This document shows positions 1 to 6,385 of a DNA stretch of 32,658 nucleotides, one piece after another (positions within the stretch are counted from its first letter, which is position 1; each line of letters starts with the position of its first letter). This DNA is from Chloroflexota bacterium (GTDB lineage: Bacteria > Chloroflexota > Anaerolineae > Anaerolineales > UBA11579). The stretch lies in the NCBI GenBank assembly GCA_023485685.1, contig JAMCZK010000006.1:1-32658 (forward strand), written 5' to 3'. Under the pieces are notes generated by a model. It saw only the letters and a list, made by a program, of their open reading frames with translations, was not told the DNA's origin and made no database searches. Both the position numbers and the translations under genes were made by a program.

Positions 1-1
1 A

Positions 2-394
2 ATGGAGGGCTGGGAATCCTTTCGGCCAATTTGGGATCACTACTGCAATACTCGAGTTCAGAGCCTAGTCAATGATCCGGGCGAAGGCATAGAAACCACG
101 ATTACGATTTCTGAAACAGACATAGGCGAGGGGACAGCCGGGTTGAGAATTTCGATTATTGTCATGTATCCGGCGGTTACCGATGTTTCGGGTTTTTCGG
201 GGTCGTTTGTCGGGGACGAATTAAACTGCTATCGAGATACCCAAACAGGGGCCATTATTAGGGCTGAAGAATTCTTAATAAACGAAAAAGGTGAACGCTT
301 TTTGTTGAGCAATGACTATGATTATGTCGTTAGGTGGGTTACAGATTTACCAGTAGATGTTATGGATGCCCTTACTCAGCTTGAAGCTCGATAA
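2..394 (+). CDS. Hypothetical protein, possibly 5'-truncated by the window edge
   Basis: An open frame of 130 codons ends in TAA at 392-394. Its first ATG is at base 2, so the true start may lie outside the window. The protein is acidic and soluble-looking, with no signal peptide, membrane segment or motif that I recognise. The C-terminal half contains the sequence NCYRDTQTGAIIRAEEF. It is 26 nt upstream of a secreted protein on the same strand, so the two may be cotranscribed. Both are visibly richer in A+T than the genes that follow, which could mean a separate origin, but this was not computed. No function is proposed. Confidence 0.55.
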   Translation: MEGWESFRPIWDHYCNTRVQSLVNDPGEGIETTITISETDIGEGTAGLRISIIVMYPAVTDVSGFSGSFVGDELNCYRDTQTGAIIRAEEFLINEKGERFLLSNDYDYVVRWVTDLPVDVMDALTQLEAR

Positions 395-420
395 TGTAAC
401 TATGTACTTAGGAGATTGCC

Positions 421-888
421 ATGAAAAACCATAACCTATTAGGACTAGCGGCTCTTGTGGTCATAATATTCGCGCTGGCAATCGCTGTGCAGTCTGCTCT
501 AGCCATATCGCTTTGCCATTCTCCCCACAGCTACGCTGGAAGACAAGTCCAGAGTTGTAAAGAGAACTATACGGTTTCAGGCAATGTATATTGGAAAGGA
601 AGGATGATTTCGCGTGTAAATACCGGAAGCGCTATCAGTCAGCTGGGATGGAATTCCTGGACAGACACGCGTTTCTGTGCGGGTTCAGCTGTTTACTTTG
701 TTGATCACGGATCGTCCTATGGGACAAATTCCACTCAGCACGCATCAACAAGTGGTAATCATCCAATCGGAACCTGCCCGGCTGGACAATTAAATGAGTC
801 ACGGGTTTTTGGAATTCACAGATGGCAACAATCTGGATACACCGCTCTGACCGAGGAAGGTTGGTCTCTTTACCATACATTGCCATGA
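421..888 (+). CDS. Secreted hypothetical protein with four mature cysteines
   Basis: The 155-residue product starts with a clear Sec signal peptide: MKNHN, a hydrophobic core of about 20 residues, then a cleavage region ending in ALA near residue 29. The mature part has four cysteines (LCHS, QSC, RFC, GTC), enough for two disulfides, and is rich in Ser, Thr, Gly and Trp. A GGAG about 8 nt before the ATG supports the start. It follows the preceding unknown gene by 26 nt and converges on the alkyltransferase gene, with only 12 nt between the two stops. I do not recognise the family. An extracytoplasmic location is the only inference. Confidence 0.65.
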   Translation: MKNHNLLGLAALVVIIFALAIAVQSALAISLCHSPHSYAGRQVQSCKENYTVSGNVYWKGRMISRVNTGSAISQLGWNSWTDTRFCAGSAVYFVDHGSSYGTNSTQHASTSGNHPIGTCPAGQLNESRVFGIHRWQQSGYTALTEEGWSLYHTLP

Positions 889-900
889 AGAAACCCACGG

Positions 901-1578
901 TTAATTAATAGCCACACCTTCCAGCTTCAGCAATTGAACTTTGCGTTTGCTGCGTAGCTCGCCGCCGTATCCTCCCAGGCTGCCATCGGAGGCGATGACC
1001 CGGTGGCATGGCACCACGATGGGCACCGGGTTGCGGCGCAACGCCTGGCCTACCGCGCGCACCGCCTTCGGATTACCGATGCGGCGGGCGATCTCGGCGT
1101 AGGTGGACACCTGGCCGCGGGGAACCTTGCGCGTCTCTTCCAACACGCGGCGCTGGAATGGCGTTATGCCGCTCAGGTCAACGTCTACATCGATGCGCTT
1201 GCTGCCGCCGCGCAGATATGTGAGCAGCATCTTTTTCGCGGCAGCCACCTTCTCACCGGATCGCTGCGGCTGGCCCTTTGTGACGCGCCTTAGATAGTTG
1301 AGGAAATTCTCTTCGCTGCCGTTGTACTCCACGCCGACAAGGCCGCGGGGACCGGCTGCCAGCCACACGGGACCCACGGGGGTATCGTCGATGCGATCAT
1401 AGTAGATGGGCGAGAGTATTTTAGACAGGCTATTTTGCAGCGCGACCTCGGCAAGGCGGGTCGCCTCGACGCCGGGTCCTGAGGTGTAGAGCACATCGAG
1501 GGCAGAGGTCAGTGGATCACCTGAAGAGCCCTTGCCATCAAGCCATTTTGTGTCTTGGTTGCTTAGCTGCTTATTCAT
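901..1578 (-). CDS. ogt: Methylated-DNA--[protein]-cysteine S-methyltransferase
   Basis: This repair enzyme moves O6-alkyl groups from guanine onto its own cysteine, a suicide reaction. The acceptor motif PCHRV (Cys about 191) is intact. It is preceded by the helix-turn-helix DNA-binding part TPFQRRVLEETRKVPRG and followed by the SLGGYGGEL segment typical of the family. An N-terminal domain begins near YYDRI (about residue 59). About 55 low-complexity residues before it are extra relative to a compact Ogt. The ATG at 1578 lies inside the last codons of the ECF sigma gene (ATGAATAA), so translation is probably coupled. A longer reading from 1629 would run through the sigma gene and is unlikely. 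The gene occupies the place usually held by an anti-sigma factor. Confidence 0.9.
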   Translation of the reverse strand: MNKQLSNQDTKWLDGKGSSGDPLTSALDVLYTSGPGVEATRLAEVALQNSLSKILSPIYYDRIDDTPVGPVWLAAGPRGLVGVEYNGSEENFLNYLRRVTKGQPQRSGEKVAAAKKMLLTYLRGGSKRIDVDVDLSGITPFQRRVLEETRKVPRGQVSTYAEIARRIGNPKAVRAVGQALRRNPVPIVVPCHRVIASDGSLGGYGGELRSKRKVQLLKLEGVAIN

Positions 1579-2071
1579 CGTAAACCTCGGCAAATTGTTC
1601 TCGTAATTTCTTAAGCGCCTGATAGACATTGGCGCGGGCGGAATCCTCGCTGCAATCTAAGGCCGCGGCGATCTCGGCGTATTCCAGCTCCTGGTATTTG
1701 CGCATCATCAGCGCCGCCCGCTGGCGATCCGGCAAAGCCATAACGGCTTGTTTGACCGCCGCCAACTGCGTGCGCTCCAGCACCTGCAGTTCCACGGCCT
1801 TTTCACCGGATGCGATCGGTTCGAGTAGCGGGTCAGCCTGGCGGCGATGGTTGCGCGCATGCTGCGTGCGGGCCGTGTTCGTGGCGATCTTGTAGAGCCA
1901 GGCGCGCAGGTTACTGAAATCCTGCAGCCGCTCATAGGCGCGAAAGGCGCGCAGGTACGTGTCCTGCAGGCAGTCGCGTGCTTCGGCCTCGTCGCCGGTC
2001 AGGCGCCAGAGATAACCAAAGAGTTCGCCGCTGTGCTGCTCTACAAGGACTTCGAAGTCAGGCTTGGTCAT
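1571..2071 (-). CDS. ECF-type RNA polymerase sigma factor (sigma-70 family)
   Basis: The protein has about 166 residues and the two-domain ECF layout. Region 2 covers LFGYLWRLTGDEAEARDCLQ through NLRAWLYKIATNTA. A short linker follows, then region 4 with ALPDRQRAALMMRKYQELEY, AEIAAALDCSEDSARANVYQ and ALKKLR. It directs core polymerase to a dedicated promoter set. The start is ATG at 2071; an adjacent GTG at 2074 is possible. No good Shine-Dalgarno is visible, but TATAAG lies 11 nt upstream of the GTG. Its stop overlaps the start of the alkyltransferase gene by 8 nt. No anti-sigma gene is adjacent, so what controls its activity is unclear. Confidence 0.88.
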   Translation of the reverse strand: MTKPDFEVLVEQHSGELFGYLWRLTGDEAEARDCLQDTYLRAFRAYERLQDFSNLRAWLYKIATNTARTQHARNHRRQADPLLEPIASGEKAVELQVLERTQLAAVKQAVMALPDRQRAALMMRKYQELEYAEIAAALDCSEDSARANVYQALKKLREQFAEVYDE

Positions 2072-2085
2072 CACTCGAATGCAAT

Positions 2086-2091
2086 CTTATA
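2086..2091 (-). promoter_or_regulatory. Possible -10 box for the sigma/alkyltransferase pair
   Basis: TATAAG on the minus strand lies 11 nt before the GTG and 14 nt before the ATG of the sigma gene. No convincing -35 is seen. The short distance would give an almost leaderless message, as for several other genes in the window. An autoregulated ECF promoter would look different, so this is only a candidate. Confidence 0.3.
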
Positions 2092-2132
2092 ACTATGATA
2101 ATTCGGCTTTGTGAAAGGTGGATTCTCGGTAG

Positions 2133-2180
2133 GGGCGGGGTCACCCCGCCCTAACTAATGAGGGTGAGGGAACCTCGCCC
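2133..2180. repeat. Two adjacent GC-rich palindromes
   Basis: GGGCGGGGT at 2133-2141 and ACCCCGCCC at 2143-2151 form a perfect 9-bp palindrome around one base. Eleven bases on, GGGTGAGG and CCTCGCCC (2162-2180) form a second, with one mismatch. They sit in the 270-bp gap between the divergent sigma and winged-helix genes. No T-tract follows, so a terminator role is not supported. They resemble dispersed REP-type palindromes. The rest of the gap shows nothing further that I can name. Confidence 0.6.
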
Positions 2181-2343
2181 CAACGAAGATTGTTGGATTG
2201 GGGGTATGGGCGACACATGCTACGCCCTCACCTATCGCTCATGGCTTACCTTCATCGACTTGTCCAACTCCTTGATTTTCCTTCCATTTTGCCCATTCCC
2301 AACATTCTGATGTATTAATTGGCAACGGAGGAATTCATATCCA

Positions 2344-2988
2344 ATGCTCACCCTTGATCTTCTCTTTGCGGTACTTCGGGGCTTGCCCGGCTCTGCACTA
2401 ACCCACTTGCGCGAACCTTGGCGATATTTTTGCGATCGAATTCGCTTCGCATTTCATCGCACCCGCGACCCACTGGAAGCCCTAAAGATGGCTCTGGAAA
2501 GGGCGGGGTCAGCCGGGATCAGGCTTCTTGGCCGTGCGGTTGCAGAAGCTCAAACCGTTTTGGAACTCCCCGATCTATCGACTCGGCAGAAACAGGCGCT
2601 GACTGCTTTGCGTTACTCGAGGACGGCAACACTTTCTCAACTTTACAAGATTCTCAACCAGGATCGAAGTAACACCTACCGTTGCCTGGCTGCTCTTGTG
2701 AAAAAAGGTTACGTAGGTAAATTCTATAACGATGAAGGCCCGTCCTACTTTGCCATCGAACGCAAGCTGGATAACTCTGTCAAAGCTGCCGCATTCCGGC
2801 TCATTCTGGATTATTTTGGCGAGGCCCCTGTTGCCCCTTTGCAGCCCATCCCGGTCGGCGGGATGACAACATCGACAACGCCGACAACGGTGACAACACC
2901 GACAACACTGACAACGCGGCAAGTACTTACCGCCGATTCGCAACTGTTGGGCTCGAGGCTTCAGCCGGTGCCCAACGATTCCAGCTGA
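2344..2988 (+). CDS. Winged helix-turn-helix domain protein with a Thr/Pro-rich tail
   Basis: The product has 214 residues. Residues about 77-142 (LSTRQKQALTALRYSRTATL to GPSYFAIERK) look like a MarR/TrmB-like winged helix, with the recognition-helix candidate QDRSNTYRCLAALVKKGYV followed by a wing. The N-terminal 70 residues are helical and basic, without a known domain. The C-terminal part is encoded by repeats: a 9-bp tandem array gives the TTSTTPTTVTTPTTLTT stretch, and the stop codon lies inside the right arm of a palindromic repeat (2952-2997). The original C-terminus has therefore probably been replaced. A GGAGG at 2328-2332 precedes the ATG by 11 nt. It is probably a transcriptional regulator; the target is unknown. 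Confidence 0.7.
   Translation: MLTLDLLFAVLRGLPGSALTHLREPWRYFCDRIRFAFHRTRDPLEALKMALERAGSAGIRLLGRAVAEAQTVLELPDLSTRQKQALTALRYSRTATLSQLYKILNQDRSNTYRCLAALVKKGYVGKFYNDEGPSYFAIERKLDNSVKAAAFRLILDYFGEAPVAPLQPIPVGGMTTSTTPTTVTTPTTLTTRQVLTADSQLLGSRLQPVPNDSS
2866..2919 (+). repeat. 9-bp tandem repeat, six degenerate units
   Basis: Six consecutive units begin with ACAAC followed by four variable bases (ATCG, GCCG, GGTG, ACCG, ACTG, GCGG). Because 9 is a multiple of 3, copy-number changes keep the reading frame. In the winged-helix gene the array encodes a Thr-rich, Pro-containing stretch. Confidence 0.85.
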
Positions 2989-2997
2989 AGCCTCGAG
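2952..2997. repeat. Palindromic repeat (GGCTTYAGCCGG type) at the end of the wHTH gene
   Basis: The 14-bp arms CTCGAGGCTTCAGC (2952-2965) and GCTGAAGCCTCGAG (2984-2997) are perfectly complementary around an 18-nt loop. The same pattern recurs at 25676-25726 (arms 22 bp) and, interrupted, inside mutS at 12403-12553. The winged-helix gene ends at the TGA inside the right arm. The copy could act as a transcript-end hairpin, but no U-tract follows it. Confidence 0.85.
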
Positions 2998-3030
2998 TCT
3001 AGACTGCTTTCGCCCGCGACCCTGGCCGTT

Positions 3031-3070
3031 TTACGCAACGCGTAATACGCAATACGTAATACGCAATATG
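3031..3070. repeat. Short direct repeats of the TAATACGCAATACG type
   Basis: The stretch contains TACGCAA, TAATACGCAATACG and TAATACGCAATATG in succession, all variants of one word. Related words make up the arms of hairpins at 8881-8911 and 21664-21712. This is part of the 497-bp region (2989-3485) that has no intact gene. Confidence 0.6.
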
Positions 3071-3110
3071 TATAGGCAATTCTCACCATGGTGCCTCGTT
3101 CCTTACCCGT

Positions 3111-3116
3111 TACAAT
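3111..3116 (+). promoter_or_regulatory. Candidate -10 box before the first broken copy of the speE-like start
   Basis: TACAAT lies 7 nt before the ATG at 3124, the spacing expected of a leaderless transcript. At the same distance before the ATGs of copies 2 and 3 there are AACGAT and AACAAT, so the element has decayed in those copies. This may be the original promoter of the gene family here. Confidence 0.4.
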
Positions 3117-3186
3117 GCTGCCAATGTCCTCCCGCTACCTTTCTTTTGCCGTATTCTCCGCCGGGATGACAACCCTGGCCGTCGAG

Positions 3187-3254
3187 CCAAGGAAGGCTTT
3201 GCCTTCCGCTGTTGCGAGGAGGAGCCATTGGCTCCGACGAAGCAATCCCCAGCC
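3187..3254. repeat. Palindromic repeat family A, copy 1
   Basis: Two small hairpins in a row: GGAAGGC-TTT-GCCTTCC (3191-3207) and GGAGCC-ATT-GGCTCC (3221-3235). The tail is CGACGAAGCAATCCCCAG. It differs from the copy 181 bp downstream by one base over this span. It follows directly on the first broken copy of the speE-like gene start. Confidence 0.85.
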
Positions 3255-3367
3255 AAATACTGTTGGCGCACGTTGTCCGGCTCAGCTCAAAAACGATCAC
3301 GCTAATGTCCTCCCGCTACCTTTCCTTCGCCGTCTTTTCTGCCGGGATGACAACCCTGGCCGTCGAA

Positions 3368-3435
3368 CCAAGGAAGGCTTTGCCTTCCGCAGTTGCGAGG
3401 AGGAGCCATTGGCTCCGACGAAGCAATCCCCAGCC
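3368..3435. repeat. Palindromic repeat family A, copy 2
   Basis: The same structure as the copy 181 bp upstream, with A in place of T in CGCAGTTGCGAGG. It follows the second broken copy of the speE-like gene start. The GAGGAGGAG inside it resembles a Shine-Dalgarno but lies about 80 nt from the real ATG. Confidence 0.85.
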
Positions 3436-3485
3436 AAATACTGTTGGCGCACGTTGTGCAGCTTAACTCAAAAACAATCACGATA

Positions 3486-5042
3486 ATGTCTTCCCGCTAC
3501 CTTTCTTTTGCCGTGTTCTCCGCCGGCATGACCACCCTGGCGGTGGAACTCACCGCCTCCCGCTTGCTGGGCAACGTGTTCGGCACCAGCAATTTGGTGT
3601 GGGCCAGCATCATTGGTCTTATCCTCATTTACCTGACTGTGGGCTATTTCATTGGCGGACGCTGGGCAGACCGGTCCCCCAGGTTCAGCACGTTTTACCT
3701 GATCATCCTGTGGGGCGCGTTCACCGCTGGGGCGGCCGCCTTGGTGGCGCGGCCGGTGTTGCGCGCCGCCGCCGACGCGTTTGATCAGCTGCAGCTTGCG
3801 GTGCTGGCGGGTTCCTTCGTTTCGGTGCTGGTGCTTTTCATCGTGCCGGTCACCTTGTTGGGCACCGTTTCCCCCTTTGCGATCCGCTTGGCGCTTAGTG
3901 ACAAGCAGCACGCTGGCCGCGTGTCGGGGCGCTTGTATGCCATCTCGACCCTGGGTTCTTTCATTGGGACATTTCTGCCTGTCTTGGTATTCATTCCGCT
4001 GGTTGGCAGCACCTTCACCTTTTTGATTTTTAGCGGATTCCTCATGGCGGTGGCCTTGATCGGCTTGGGGCAGTCCGAGGGTTGGCGCGCGGCGGCCCGC
4101 TGGCTATGGCTGCCCTTGCTGCTTGCCATCTTCGCGGCCATTTGGGCAGGCGGCGCGTTCAAGGCCAGTGCAGGGCAAATCTACGAGGCAGAATCGGCCT
4201 ACAACTACATCCAGGTGCTCGAACTGAATGGCACGCGTTACTTGCGCCTGAACGAGGGGCAGGGTGTCCACTCGGTGTATAACCCAACGCAATTGGACTT
4301 CCGCGGCACCTGGGAGCAGTTCCTGGCGGCGCCTTTTTTCAACGCGCCGCCTTTCGCGTTCGATGAAATCGAGCGCATCGCAGTGATCGGCCTGGCGGGC
4401 GGAACCAGCGCCCGGCAGGCCACCGAGGTGTTCGGCGATGTGCCCATTGATGGGTACGAGCTCGACCCCAAGATCATCGAGGTAGGGCGCGAATATTTCG
4501 GGATGACCATGCCCAATCTGAACGCGATCGCTCAGGACGGTCGCTGGGGATTGGAACACAGTGATCAACTTTACGATTTGATCGAGATCGACGCGTACCG
4601 CCCGCCTTATATCCCCCCACAATTGACAACTGTGGAATTCTTCGAATTGACGCGCGCCCACTTAACAGATGAGGGTGTGCTTGCGATCAATGTTGGCCGA
4701 ACTGAGCAAGATCGTGCTCTGGTAGATGCTTTGGCTGTGACGCTGCAACAAGCCTTTCCCAGCGTGCATGTAATGGATGTACCCAATTCATTTAATTCGA
4801 TCGTATATGCAACGGTGCAGCCTACCTCGTTTGATAATCTTCAGGCGAACTACGAACTGCTGGTTGAGGTTGAGGCCGTGCATCCCTTGCTGCTGGCCTC
4901 CATCGAGCGAACGTTAGCCAACCAACGGGAGACGCCAAATGAAGGCCTGCTGCTTACCGATGAGCGCGCCCCGGTAGAATGGATCGTAAACAATATGGTG
5001 TTGAACTTTTTGAGTTCAGAAGGCATTGGTGAATTGCAATGA
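3486..5042 (+). CDS. Membrane-anchored spermidine-synthase-like protein
   Basis: The 518-residue product has an N-terminal membrane half of about six to eight segments (residues 1-225) and a C-terminal Rossmann-type SAM-binding half. The glycine-rich loop is VIGLAGGTSARQ (about 298-309), the acidic end of strand 2 is YELDP, and a DGR and the IDAYRPPYIPP segment resemble the spermidine synthase active site. Proteins of this fused layout are widespread, but their substrates are mostly unknown, so polyamine synthesis is not established. The ATG at 3486 is chosen because its 21 N-terminal codons are conserved in two upstream broken copies; a longer in-frame reading from a TTG at 3393 is repeat-encoded. 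No Shine-Dalgarno is seen. Its TGA overlaps the next ATG (ATGA). Confidence 0.82.
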   Translation: MSSRYLSFAVFSAGMTTLAVELTASRLLGNVFGTSNLVWASIIGLILIYLTVGYFIGGRWADRSPRFSTFYLIILWGAFTAGAAALVARPVLRAAADAFDQLQLAVLAGSFVSVLVLFIVPVTLLGTVSPFAIRLALSDKQHAGRVSGRLYAISTLGSFIGTFLPVLVFIPLVGSTFTFLIFSGFLMAVALIGLGQSEGWRAAARWLWLPLLLAIFAAIWAGGAFKASAGQIYEAESAYNYIQVLELNGTRYLRLNEGQGVHSVYNPTQLDFRGTWEQFLAAPFFNAPPFAFDEIERIAVIGLAGGTSARQATEVFGDVPIDGYELDPKIIEVGREYFGMTMPNLNAIAQDGRWGLEHSDQLYDLIEIDAYRPPYIPPQLTTVEFFELTRAHLTDEGVLAINVGRTEQDRALVDALAVTLQQAFPSVHVMDVPNSFNSIVYATVQPTSFDNLQANYELLVEVEAVHPLLLASIERTLANQRETPNEGLLLTDERAPVEWIVNNMVLNFLSSEGIGELQ

Positions 5043-5716
5043 AACAATCTGCTGGTTTGACTCTTTTGGGTTGGCTTGTGACGTTAGTGCTTCCCTTTGT
5101 TTTTCTGTTTACTTCCGTCCGCTTATTGTTGACCCCTGCATTTGTAAATATCGAATACCGCATGCCGGGTTTCCCCGAAGATGCTTACGGCATGACTATG
5201 GAGCAACGATTGCGCTATACGCCCATCATGCTGGAGTATCTGCTCAATGATCAGGGCCCCGCTTTCCTCGCTGACCAGACTTTTGATGACGGCAACCCGC
5301 TGTTGAACGAGCGCGAGGTCGGCCACATGGAAGACGTCAAGGAGTTGACCCGGATCGTGCTGAATGTGTGGATGCTGCTATTGGCGCTGTTAGTTGGCGC
5401 GGGGGCCGCAGCCTGGTATTTCAGCTTTTTCCCTCAGTTCCGTGCCTGGCTGGTGCGCGGCGCCCAGCTTACCATTGGCTTGATTATTACCATCCTGATT
5501 TTCGTTGCCCTCAGTTTCAACGCACTCTTTACAGCTTTTCATCGCATCTTTTTCGAGGGTGACACCTGGCTATTCCAATATTCGGATACGCTAATCCGCC
5601 TCTTCCCGATCCGGTTTTGGCAGGATGTGTTTATTGCGCTGGGTGCGCTGACTTTGTTAGGCGCTGGCTTGATTTGGTGGGTTTTTACAAGGTTAAAGAT
5701 CAAGGATAGAGAATGA
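5039..5716 (+). CDS. DUF1461 / TIGR01906 family integral membrane protein
   Basis: The 225-residue product has four likely membrane helices: about 7-30, 108-130, 140-165 and 196-218. Hallmarks of the DUF1461 family are visible: an extracytoplasmic stretch after helix 1 with EDAYGMTMEQRLRYT, and F.HRIFFEGDTWLFQYSDTL followed by IRLFPIRFW before the last helix. The biochemical role of the family is unknown. The gene overlaps the speE-like gene by ATGA, so the two are probably cotranslated and may function together in the membrane. The start is fixed by this overlap. Confidence 0.85.
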   Translation: MKQSAGLTLLGWLVTLVLPFVFLFTSVRLLLTPAFVNIEYRMPGFPEDAYGMTMEQRLRYTPIMLEYLLNDQGPAFLADQTFDDGNPLLNEREVGHMEDVKELTRIVLNVWMLLLALLVGAGAAAWYFSFFPQFRAWLVRGAQLTIGLIITILIFVALSFNALFTAFHRIFFEGDTWLFQYSDTLIRLFPIRFWQDVFIALGALTLLGAGLIWWVFTRLKIKDRE

Positions 5717-5724
5717 GGGTAAGA

Positions 5725-5740
5725 TAGATCTTCGGATCTA
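5725..5740 (+). other. UUCG-tetraloop hairpin
   Basis: TAGATC-TTCG-GATCTA gives a 6-bp stem capped by C(UUCG)G, an unusually stable RNA tetraloop. It begins 8 nt after the DUF1461 stop. No U-run follows, so it may protect the 3' end of the message rather than terminate transcription. Confidence 0.5.
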
Positions 5741-5762
5741 CGATATTCAGGAATTTCGCCCG

Positions 5763-6316
5763 ATGAAAACATTGCCACCCCTGTTTTTAGCTGCCTTGAT
5801 ATTTTTAACAACTGCGTGTGCACAGGATAATCCTGACTTAACTGACCGCCAACGTATCGGTGCCATTTCATTCCAAAACGTCCCCGGTTTTACCGTTGGG
5901 GACGATGGTCAAGGGGGTGTCTAATTGGAAGCCCAGATGCTGAAATCAGTGTCTTTATGCTTTACCTTCCTTCCGCAATGTTCACGCCTGATATGACCCC
6001 TCGCATGATTGGAGCGAAATATCCCGAGGAGAGATTTCCTTTTGAAATTTTGCTGATCCTGGGGTCTGACCAGGGGATCGAGTTAGGCGATCTGGAAGAC
6101 TATAAGCATGCTGCCTATTCAGGTTACTCGCGGCACTTTGTTGCATCTTCTATAGGCGGGGATCCAATTGAAGGAGAATATATTATTTATGACGTTGGGG
6201 ATTATGTCTTCATTGGCATGGGCTCGCTAGTTCGAGTGACTGGAGACAACGACTGGATTCCCGAAGGTAAATTTGCTTTCGACTTGATCGTGGAAAGCGT
6301 CCAGTTCCCACCCTAG
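5763..6316 (+). pseudogene. Lipoprotein gene with a frameshift at a G5 tract
   Basis: The ATG at 5763, with AGGAA 10 nt upstream, opens a lipoprotein signal peptide (MKTLPPLFLAALIFLTTAC, lipobox LTTAC). This frame stops at TAA 5922-5924 after 53 codons. A second frame continues without a break from about 5915 to the TAG at 6316 (LIGSPDAEISVFMLYLPSAM onward, about 130 codons). It lacks a start with a ribosome site close by. Adding one base at the GGGGG run (5913-5917) joins the two into one protein of about 183 residues. This could be a true inactivating deletion, a phase-variable tract or a sequencing error. The C-terminal part has no motif that I recognise. Confidence 0.65.
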
Positions 6317-6385
6317 AAGCAGCATTAGTTGAGCTTTGTCGCCACCAGCAACCCATCGCGAATCGGGACGATTTGCGATAGATGG

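Larger units (their letters stand above)
3124..3548 (+). repeat. 181-bp tandem repeats containing the first 21 codons of the speE-like gene
   Basis: The first 63 bp of the membrane spermidine-synthase-like gene occur three times, at 3124, 3305 and 3486, exactly 181 bp apart. In copies 1 and 2 the 21 codons run straight into a palindromic repeat (3187-3254, 3368-3435) and then about 50 bp of leader. Only the third copy continues into a full gene. All differences among the three 21-codon stretches are synonymous (6, 7 and 10 in the pairwise comparisons). This suggests they derive from separately evolved genes rather than one recent duplication. Because 181 is not a multiple of 3, the copies are out of frame with one another. 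Confidence 0.9.

Noticed and set aside
3088-3486. A 132-codon open frame across the tandem repeats, and an 84-codon one at 3212
   Set aside because: Apart from the 21-codon gene start they encode only palindromic repeat sequence, so they are by-products of the repeats.
3124-3548. CRISPR array, because of regular spacing
   Set aside because: Only three units of 181 bp, which contain gene sequence; no short repeats with unique spacers and no cas genes.
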